From Ruminococcaceae bacterium UBA6392 (GTDB lineage: Bacteria; Bacillota; Clostridia; Oscillospirales; Acutalibacteraceae), in NCBI GenBank assembly GCA_002438685.1, contig DJQG01000013.1, forward strand, positions 2,398 to 51,837: DNA of 49,440 bases. The letters are read 5' to 3'. Numbering within the stretch: the stretch's first letter is position 1; every line of letters begins with the position of its first letter. Positions 43,132 to 49,440 of this stretch are shown piece after piece. Below the pieces are notes generated by a model. The model did not search any database and was not told where the DNA came from. It worked only from the letters and a program-made list of their open reading frames with translations. Made by a program: the position numbers and the translations under genes.

Positions 43132-44400
43132 TTATATTTTTTCTATTTTTGCGCTTCGCGATACGCTCAGCACAACGCCCATCTCTATGAGCAATATCCA
43201 CAGTGATGTGCCGCCGTAGCTGAAAAACGGAAGGCTGATTCCGGTGTTGGGAATGAGATCGGTGACGACCGCGATATTGAGCGCCGCCTGAAGCCCGACC
43301 TGAACCGCGATGCCCATAACAAGCAGGGACGCGAATGTGTCCTTGGTGCGCATGGCGATATCGAAAGCGCGCTTGACAAGGAGCACGAACAGCACGATAA
43401 CAACCAGAGCACCGACAAGACCCATCTCTTCGCAGAATATCGAGAAGATGAAGTCGTTCTGCGGCTCGGAAACATACATGTGCTTCTGGCGCGAATTGCC
43501 GAGTCCGACGCCGAACAGTCCGCCCGAGCCGATAGCATACAGGGAGTTGTTCGTCTGCCAGCGGGCGTCGCCGGGGTCATAGCTCTTGTCGAGCCACGCG
43601 ATTATTCGCTCCGCCGCATAGGCGGGCATTTTTTCTCTGAAAACGACCATGAGCACCGCGCCGCCGACTATGCAGGCTATGACGAGCGGATACCACTTTC
43701 GGTCGATGCCGCCGAGATAGGTCATCGCTATGCCGAGAAGACCGACGAGTATAGTCGCGGAAACATGCTTTTCGAGCGAGATAAGTCCGCACATGACGCC
43801 GACGACTATCATATAGAGGAACATCATCTTCCAGTCGGAGCATATGGCTTTTTTGCGTCTGTCCATGCTCCACGCGCAGTACATTATCAGCGCAACCTTT
43901 GCAAACTCGGACGGCTGGAACAGGTTCTTGCCGCCGATAACGAGCCAACGCTTGAAATCGCCGTCGCCGTGGAAAATAAGCACGAGAACAAGAAAGAAGA
44001 ACGCAACGGTTATCGCAAAAAACGATAAATCTTTGAGCACCCTGTAATTTATTCTCGACACCAAAAACATCAGCACAACGCCTGTTACGGCAAAGATCAG
44101 CTGACGCTCGATATAATAATACGCATTGCCCTTATGTCTGTTTATGGCGTTGATATAGCTCGCCGAGAACAGGGCTATCAGTCCAATGATGAGCAGGATG
44201 ACGACGAGCAGGAAGAACTTTGTGTCTATCTTCCCGAAAGCCAGCACTTCGCGCTTGTCGAGCCTTTTGATACCGTTCGGGGTATATTTATAGAACGGGT
44301 AATACTGGCGAAAAAGCTTTTTTGCAGGCGACATTTCCCCGCTCTCTCTCTTCGTTTTTTCAGCCCTTGGGTTCTTCGTTTTTCCTTTTGACTGCGTCAT
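43132..44400 (-). CDS. ftsW: FtsW/SpoVE-type SEDS peptidoglycan glycosyltransferase of the dcw cluster
   Basis: 422 residues with about ten membrane helices after a basic N-terminal tail of about 60 residues. Landmarks: FKRWLVIGGKNLFQPSEFAKV, LEKHVSATILVG, YAIGSGGLFGVGLGNSRQKH, PQNDFIFSIFCEEMG and LPNTGISLPFFSYGGTS. Polymerises lipid II at the septum with the PASTA-bearing PBP of the same cluster. ATG at 44400 after AAGGGGG. Thirty bases downstream of mraY, leaving no room for murD, which normally lies here. Confidence 0.95.
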   Translation of the reverse strand: MTQSKGKTKNPRAEKTKRESGEMSPAKKLFRQYYPFYKYTPNGIKRLDKREVLAFGKIDTKFFLLVVILLIIGLIALFSASYINAINRHKGNAYYYIERQLIFAVTGVVLMFLVSRINYRVLKDLSFFAITVAFFFLVLVLIFHGDGDFKRWLVIGGKNLFQPSEFAKVALIMYCAWSMDRRKKAICSDWKMMFLYMIVVGVMCGLISLEKHVSATILVGLLGIAMTYLGGIDRKWYPLVIACIVGGAVLMVVFREKMPAYAAERIIAWLDKSYDPGDARWQTNNSLYAIGSGGLFGVGLGNSRQKHMYVSEPQNDFIFSIFCEEMGLVGALVVIVLFVLLVKRAFDIAMRTKDTFASLLVMGIAVQVGLQAALNIAVVTDLIPNTGISLPFFSYGGTSLWILLIEMGVVLSVSRSAKIEKI

Positions 44401-44430
44401 CCCGATCCCCCTTTCGTCTGCGGTTATTTT

Positions 44431-45474
44431 TTAAAGCGCGTAGCCGCCGAAATACATCAGCGCGATCGCCGCAGCTCCGCCGATGGCGTTGACTATCGAA
44501 AACACTGCGACTATCTTCTTCTCGCTCCAGCCGCTCATCTCAAAATGATGATGGATGGGAGCCATCTTGAAGATGCGCTTGCCGTGAGTTATCTTGAAAT
44601 AGCCTATCTGGAGCACATCGGACGCGCCCTCTATAACATATATTATACCCGTCAGGAGCAGAATAAGCGGGCAATTGAGCGCATACGCGATAGCGACGAC
44701 CATTCCGCCGAGGAACATCGAGCCGGTGTCGCCCATGAACACCTTTGCGGGGTTGTGGTTCCAGATGAGGAATCCGATGCATCCGCCGATAAGTACGCTC
44801 GCCATGAGTGAGACGCCGAAAAATTTATGCATATAAGCGATAATGCACATGGAGAGTCCGAATGTTATCGTAACGCTCGAGCAGAGTCCGTCGATGCCGT
44901 CGGTGAAATTGACCGCATTTATGGCGGCGTAGATAACGACAAAGCCGAAAATCCAGAAGAATATGCCCATCTGAACATTGCCGGCAAACGGAATGAACAT
45001 ATAGGGTTTGTTGCCCATGCTCATATAGAGCGAGACGAGATAAGCGATTATAATAAGCGACTGAAGCACCGTCTTCTGCTTCTCGGTCAGACCGAGGTTG
45101 CGCTTTTTGACGACTTTTATATAGTCATCGGCAAAGCCGATGAGCGCCACGCTCAGAGCAAAGATAATGCCACTGTAGAACTTCGTATAAAGCTCCGTTG
45201 TCGGTGCGCCGGTCGCACTGCTGGCGACGATATCACCACCGAGGAGCTTGTCGGTGATAACAGTCACCGCAACCGCGGCTATCGTGCCGAAGATAAACAT
45301 GAGTCCGCCCATGGTCGGCGTGCCCTGCTTTTTCTCATGCCACTTCGGACCGATATCAAGAATAGTCTGCCCGAAATGGAGCTTTCTCAGCCACGGAATT
45401 ATGGCAAGCCCGAGCAACGCGGTGACGAGCGCCGCGGCCGCCGCGCCCATTATCAATGCTGCGATTGTGTTCAT
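44431..45474 (-). CDS. mraY: Phospho-N-acetylmuramoyl-pentapeptide transferase MraY
   Basis: Transfers phospho-MurNAc-pentapeptide to undecaprenyl phosphate, forming lipid I. 347 residues with ten membrane helices. Landmarks: the N-terminal KWHEKKQGTPTMGGLMFIFG, GFADDYIKV (catalytic Asp pair), NAVNFTDGIDGLCSSV, AKVFMGDTGSMFLGG and MAPIHHHFEMSGWSEKKIV. ATG at 45474 overlaps the murE stop (ATGA), implying coupling; GGGAGG precedes. Confidence 0.97.
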   Translation of the reverse strand: MNTIAALIMGAAAAALVTALLGLAIIPWLRKLHFGQTILDIGPKWHEKKQGTPTMGGLMFIFGTIAAVAVTVITDKLLGGDIVASSATGAPTTELYTKFYSGIIFALSVALIGFADDYIKVVKKRNLGLTEKQKTVLQSLIIIAYLVSLYMSMGNKPYMFIPFAGNVQMGIFFWIFGFVVIYAAINAVNFTDGIDGLCSSVTITFGLSMCIIAYMHKFFGVSLMASVLIGGCIGFLIWNHNPAKVFMGDTGSMFLGGMVVAIAYALNCPLILLLTGIIYVIEGASDVLQIGYFKITHGKRIFKMAPIHHHFEMSGWSEKKIVAVFSIVNAIGGAAAIALMYFGGYAL

Positions 45475-46931
45475 TGTTTTTTCCTCCCTGTATCGTGCGG
45501 AAGCCCGAGAATTTCTCTTATGGTCTCCCGCTCGTCAAGCGGCAATTTTTCGCCGCCGATAAGCTGATATTTTTCGTGTCCCTTGCCCGCGAGCAGGACT
45601 GTGTCGCCGGGTTCGGCTGTTTTAAGCGCGAGTGCTATCGCCTCGCGTCTGTCCGGTTCAACGAATAGATCGCGGCGTTTTTTGTCCGTGCCTTTTAATA
45701 TATCGCCGATTATTTTTATCGGGTCTTCCGAGCGCGGGTTGTCGCTCGTGACGATAATCTTATCCGCATATTTGCACGCGGCGGTGCCCATCAGCGGGCG
45801 TTTGGTTCTGTCCCTGTCCCCGCCGCAGCCAAAAAGGACTATGAGCTTCCCACGACAGGACGGGCGCAGAGCCCGCAGAACCTGTTCAAGCCCGTCGGGC
45901 GTGTGGGCGTAGTCGATAATGACGCTGTACGGCGCTGAGCACTCAACGCGCTCGAGCCGTCCGCAGACGCTTTTTGACTTTGCGAGCGACTGCGCGGCAT
46001 CTTTCGGCTCGATGCCGAGATTTATCGCGCAGACAGCCGCCGCCATGGCGTTCGAGACGCTGAAAAGTCCGGGGGACGCGAATTCTATATGTTCTATGTG
46101 CCCTTTCGAGACAAGCTCGAAGTGGACACAGTCCGAAAGAAGCGAGAGGTTTTTCGCCGTATAATCGGCGCAGTCGATCACGGTTGAAAATGTAATTATC
46201 TTTCCCTTTGCCGCGGCGATTATCTCGCCGGCGCACGGGTCGTCAAGATTGACTATTGATACAGCAGAATGTTCAAAGAGCTTTTTCTTCGCCGAGAGGT
46301 AATTTTCAAATGTGCCGTGATAGTCGAGGTGGTCGCGCGTGATATTTGTGAACACCGCCGCGTCGAAGTCTATGCCCTCGAGTCTCCCCTGCGCGAGCGC
46401 CTGAGACGAAGCCTCCATGACGCAGGCTTGACACCCCTGCGAAACAGCGCGTGAGAGCAGCGAATAAAGCTCGGGCGGCTTCGGCGTGGTCAGCCCGCTC
46501 GGCAAATTTTCATCTCCGAGGCGGTTGCAGACCGTTCCGGTGAGCAGTGTTTTCGTCCCCAAATCGGAAAGGATATTTCTGATAAGCGCAGTCACCGTCG
46601 TTTTGCCGTTTGTGCCGGTGACGCCTATCATTCTGAGCTTGCGCTCCGGGTGACCGCAGAGAGCCGCACAGAGGCGCGCATATGCACTGCGGGAATCAGC
46701 TACATGAAGCTCGTTTTCGAGCCCCAGCCCATCCTGAGTCACAACAGCCGCCGCGCCCGAGGCGAGCGCATTCAAAGCTGCCGTATGGCCGTCAAAGCTC
46801 CTGTGGCGTATGCACACGAACAGCGAGCCGGGTCGAACAAGTCTGCTGTCATCGGTGACGAAATTTATATCCGCATCGTTTTTTATACTTCCGTCAAATT
46901 CAACTTCCCGGAACAATTCGGAAAATCTCAT
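45471..46931 (-). CDS. murE: UDP-MurNAc-tripeptide synthetase MurE (meso-diaminopimelate type)
   Basis: ATP-dependent addition of the third stem-peptide residue. 486 residues. ATP loop GTNGKT at 106-111, carbamylated Lys candidate 215 (YLSAKKKLF), LERVECSAPYSVIIDYAHTPDG and the selectivity motif DNPR at 397-400. DNPR is the signature of meso-diaminopimelate ligases, so the wall is predicted to be of that type. ATG at 46931 with AAAGGAG about eight bases upstream; overlaps mraY by four bases. murF, usually between murE and mraY, is absent. Confidence 0.97.
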   Translation of the reverse strand: MRFSELFREVEFDGSIKNDADINFVTDDSRLVRPGSLFVCIRHRSFDGHTAALNALASGAAAVVTQDGLGLENELHVADSRSAYARLCAALCGHPERKLRMIGVTGTNGKTTVTALIRNILSDLGTKTLLTGTVCNRLGDENLPSGLTTPKPPELYSLLSRAVSQGCQACVMEASSQALAQGRLEGIDFDAAVFTNITRDHLDYHGTFENYLSAKKKLFEHSAVSIVNLDDPCAGEIIAAAKGKIITFSTVIDCADYTAKNLSLLSDCVHFELVSKGHIEHIEFASPGLFSVSNAMAAAVCAINLGIEPKDAAQSLAKSKSVCGRLERVECSAPYSVIIDYAHTPDGLEQVLRALRPSCRGKLIVLFGCGGDRDRTKRPLMGTAACKYADKIIVTSDNPRSEDPIKIIGDILKGTDKKRRDLFVEPDRREAIALALKTAEPGDTVLLAGKGHEKYQLIGGEKLPLDERETIREILGLPHDTGRKKQ

Positions 46932-46946
46932 TGAAAATCTCCTTTA

Positions 46947-49280
46947 TCAGCCCGGAGAATCGGAAACGCCGGTATTCGATTTGAAGTATACTGTGACCGT
47001 CGTGCCGTAATCGACGCTTTCGCCCTTCGCGATGCTCTGTCCGTAAGATGTGAGCTCGGAGTTGACGAGAGTGTTGCCGGATATCTTGACATTTATGCCC
47101 GCGGCAGCCGCAGTGCGGTTGACCTGGGTTATCGAAAGTCCCGTCAGATCGGGCACTTTGGTCTTTGTTTCAACGGGTCCGCCCTCGGTATAGAGCACGA
47201 CTATTCCGCCCTTGGGCACGCTCTGATAGGCGCCGGGGAGCTGGCTGATAACCTTATCGCCGTTGCCGATAACCTTGCAGTTGAAGCCTGCCGAGCGAAG
47301 CTCCGAAGAGACCTCCGAAACATTCTTGCCGACATAGTTGGAAACCGTCGTGTCGAGCTTTGCAAGCTCGCTCTCGGTATACTGCGGCTCAACATTGAGA
47401 TATTTGAGCGTTTTTTCCATAACCTGCGCGGCGACGGGAGCGGCTATCTGACCGCCCTGGATCTGACCGCCGTGCGGCTCATCGATAATAATAATTATTG
47501 CGACCTTCGGATCGTCCGCAGGGGCAAAGCAGCCGTAGGACGCGACGTGCTCACCGGTCTTGCCGAGCTTCTGCGAGGTACCGGTCTTGCCCGCGACGCG
47601 GTAGCCGATAACATATCCGTTTTTCGCCGTGCCTTCGTTGACGACACGGCGCATCATCTCGGCGACCTTCGCCGAGGTCTCCTCGCTTATCACCTGCCGC
47701 CTGACGGTCGGCTGAGTTTCGCTGACGACATTGCCGTTGTCGTCGAGGACTTTCGCGACGACATAGGGCTTCATCAGCTTTCCGCCGTTGGCTATGGCGG
47801 AGAGTGCTGTCACCATCTGAATGGGCGTGACCTGGAACGACTGACCGAACGAGGAGCTCGCGAGGTCGATGAGCGTCATACCCTCATGGGCGTGGTAAGT
47901 GACGCCCGCCTTGGGCTGAGTCTCCGCCGGGAGGTCAATTCCGGTCTTTTCCGTGAAGCCGAACGCCTCGAAATATTTGTAGAAATTATCAACGCCGAGG
48001 CGCTGACCCATGGTTATGAAATAAGAGTTGCAGGATTTTTTCAGACCGCCGACCATGTCGAGCGTGCCGTGAACCGTGTGCGCGTTGCAGTGGTAGGTCT
48101 GGGTGAGAATTTTTATTCCGCCCGCCACGCAGTCGACTTTTGTTGACTGATCCGCGACGCCCTGATCGAGAGCCGCCGAGGCGGTGATAGTCTTGAAAAC
48201 GGAACCTGGCTCATAGGTACTGCTGACATTCTGGTTTCGGACATTGTTATAGAACACATTGAGCTTCGCGTTGTTTCTATCCTCTTCCTGACCCTTTTTG
48301 ATTTCTTCTTCGGTCGGGGTCTTGCCCGCCTCTTCATATTTTGCGGCGCGCAACTCCTGGAGGCGTTTATATTCCTCCTCGACCTCCGCGTCGTCCGTTT
48401 CGCGCGGATTGTTCGGGTCATAGTCGCTCATGGTCGCCATGCCGAGTATAGCGCCGGTGTTGACATCCATAACTATACCGTTTGCATAGGCGCACTTGTT
48501 GTCAATATACGCCTGCTTGAGTGCTTCTTCAAGATAGCGCTGGATATTGCTGTTTATAGTCAACTGGAGCTTCTGTCCGTTCGTCGCATCGTAAAGAGTC
48601 TCGTACTGGAGCGGCATCGCCCTGCCGTAGGCGTCCTTTGCGGTGACCTTTCTGCCGGGGATACCGGAAAGAATGCTGTTATAGTAGAGCTCGATGCCCG
48701 CCTGACCGTTGCCCTCGGAGTTTGTGTATCCGATGATATGGCTGGCGAGATTGCCGTTGGGATAGTAGCGCTTGACATCGGGGTCTATGCCGACCATCGA
48801 ACTGCCGTAGGCATACTGCTTCTTGCCGTCCTTCGTGTATTCGTACTTTTTCTTTTTTATCTCAACTACTTTTTCTTTTTTGTCGTATTCAACCTGCTTT
48901 GCGATGACGAGATATCTGTATTTCGTCATCCGGAGCTTTTTCATCAGCGTGTCGCCGTTTATGTCGAGCGCTTCGCTCAGATCGAGACACAGCTGGGCGC
49001 GGACATTATCGTCCGGCACGCTGTAGGGATCTATATACACAAGCCACACGGACGCACTCTGGGCGAGAATATTTCCCTCGGAGTCATAAATAGTTCCGCG
49101 CTGAGCCGGTATCGCGGTATCGTAGAGCTGATTTTCCTCGGCCTTGCCTTTATAATAATCAGCCTGAACCACCTGGATGCGGAAGAGGTTGCCGACGCAG
49201 GCAAGGAAAGCTATGGCGATGATTGCTACCATCACCTTGGCGCGCCTGTCTTTTTCTTTTTTTGGCAATGTCTTCTGCAT
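46947..49280 (-). CDS. ftsI: Class B penicillin-binding protein with two PASTA domains (FtsI/SpoVD type)
   Basis: 777 residues. Membrane anchor near 16-36, dimerisation domain, transpeptidase with PGSVFK (Ser360, Lys363), SCN at 416-418 and KTG at 565-567 (AGKTGTSQK). Two C-terminal PASTA repeats follow at about 642-700 and 707-768. A charged insertion of about 45 residues (about 293-340) lies between the strand MATMSDYDPNNP and the STYEPG catalytic loop. Septal cross-linking partner of FtsW. Start: ATG at 49280 about seven bases after AAAGGG; the long open frame continues 50 codons upstream, across a terminator-like hairpin, and is not used. Followed by murE after 15 bases. Confidence 0.94.
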   Translation of the reverse strand: MQKTLPKKEKDRRAKVMVAIIAIAFLACVGNLFRIQVVQADYYKGKAEENQLYDTAIPAQRGTIYDSEGNILAQSASVWLVYIDPYSVPDDNVRAQLCLDLSEALDINGDTLMKKLRMTKYRYLVIAKQVEYDKKEKVVEIKKKKYEYTKDGKKQYAYGSSMVGIDPDVKRYYPNGNLASHIIGYTNSEGNGQAGIELYYNSILSGIPGRKVTAKDAYGRAMPLQYETLYDATNGQKLQLTINSNIQRYLEEALKQAYIDNKCAYANGIVMDVNTGAILGMATMSDYDPNNPRETDDAEVEEEYKRLQELRAAKYEEAGKTPTEEEIKKGQEEDRNNAKLNVFYNNVRNQNVSSTYEPGSVFKTITASAALDQGVADQSTKVDCVAGGIKILTQTYHCNAHTVHGTLDMVGGLKKSCNSYFITMGQRLGVDNFYKYFEAFGFTEKTGIDLPAETQPKAGVTYHAHEGMTLIDLASSSFGQSFQVTPIQMVTALSAIANGGKLMKPYVVAKVLDDNGNVVSETQPTVRRQVISEETSAKVAEMMRRVVNEGTAKNGYVIGYRVAGKTGTSQKLGKTGEHVASYGCFAPADDPKVAIIIIIDEPHGGQIQGGQIAAPVAAQVMEKTLKYLNVEPQYTESELAKLDTTVSNYVGKNVSEVSSELRSAGFNCKVIGNGDKVISQLPGAYQSVPKGGIVVLYTEGGPVETKTKVPDLTGLSITQVNRTAAAAGINVKISGNTLVNSELTSYGQSIAKGESVDYGTTVTVYFKSNTGVSDSPG

Positions 49281-49324
49281 ATCTTCACCCTTTCGCCGCT
49301 CAATAAAAAGCCTTCTTAAATGTC

Positions 49325-49354
49325 CAAAAAGGGCAGACCTCAATCCGCCCTTTT
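49325..49354 (-). terminator. Terminator-like hairpin ahead of the division PBP gene
   Basis: Minus strand: arms of 11 bases (AAAAGGGCGGA / TCTGCCCTTTT, one G-T pair), loop TTGAGG, then a T-run. It lies 45 bases before the PBP start. A TATAAT (49373-49378) lies just upstream without a good -35. It could terminate the upstream gene or act as an attenuator of the dcw operon. Confidence 0.65.
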
Positions 49355-49398
49355 CAACGCAACTCAGGCACATAATTATATGCCGTGCGATGCCCGTA

Positions 49399-49440
49399 CT
49401 ATTCTCCCGCTTTCGCTGAGCTGCCGTCATTATAAACGAC
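49399..49440 (-). CDS. C-terminal end of an upstream gene (partial; possibly ftsL-type)
   Basis: Thirteen codons, VVYNDGSSAKAGE, then TAG, entering from the right window edge. By dcw order it could be the end of FtsL, but nothing in these residues proves it. Another frame is also open here. Confidence 0.25.
   Translation of the reverse strand, partial: VVYNDGSSAKAGE

Noticed and set aside
49281..49430. N-terminal extension of 50 codons on the division PBP
   Set aside because: It crosses a terminator-like hairpin, has no membrane or family signature, and a good ribosome binding site lies just before the ATG at 49280.

Overview
The window looks like a chromosomal segment of a Gram-positive clostridial bacterium (class Clostridia, Oscillospiraceae-like). 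Evidence: strong GGAGG-type ribosome binding sites, sigma-A promoters (TTGACA/TATAAT, mostly 17-base spacers), a V/A-type ATPase operon instead of F1Fo, AddAB instead of RecBCD, a SpoIID homologue, a SpoVD/FtsI-type penicillin-binding protein with PASTA domains, and a MurE with the DNPR motif of meso-diaminopimelate-adding enzymes. No rRNA, tRNA, CRISPR array, insertion sequence or prophage was seen. It is a mostly housekeeping region with a few small unknown genes.

Layout. 1-7,750: V-type ATPase operon on the minus strand, read H-C-I-K-F-E-A-B, with B cut by the window edge; a promoter and a 21-bp inverted repeat precede it. 7,830-10,815: two tandem secreted PHP-domain proteins in one minus-strand operon. 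11,043-13,450: two separately promoted, related lipoproteins on the plus strand, the first with a 27-bp near-continuous palindrome in its leader. 13,700-23,210: minus strand, with an M23/LysM/G5 peptidase, ribosomal protein L31 and addB-addA. 23,260-25,616: plus strand, with a TIM-barrel sugar isomerase-like protein and a CNNM/CBS membrane protein. 25,618-29,008: minus-strand unit of citrate synthase, an unknown membrane protein and an AEC transporter. 29,037-29,996: SpoIID-like protein.

29,993-34,210: a small secreted-protein gene broken by an in-frame TAG, then the FHA / FtsW-RodA-family / class B PBP operon (minus strand), a cell-elongation or spore-wall type module. 34,345-38,299: plus strand, with a lipoprotein plus an SDR oxidoreductase, a zinc-ribbon membrane protein and a tRNA dihydrouridine synthase. 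38,303-38,429: possible small RNA on the minus strand. 38,434-49,440: division and cell wall (dcw) cluster on the minus strand, read PBP(ftsI/spoVD)-murE-mraY-ftsW-murG-murA-ftsQ then ftsZ with its own promoter. murF, murD and ftsA are absent from their usual places.

The two peptidoglycan loci each pair a SEDS glycosyltransferase (FtsW/RodA) with a class B transpeptidase, consistent with one set for division and one for elongation or spore cortex. Several start codons are TTG or lie inside longer open frames; starts were chosen from ribosome binding site spacing. I did not find a clearly new multi-gene system. The most unusual signals are the TAG-interrupted secreted gene, the candidate small RNA next to ftsZ, the complementary loss of metal ligands in the paired PHP proteins, the AddB without a Walker A motif, and the leader palindromes and hairpins.
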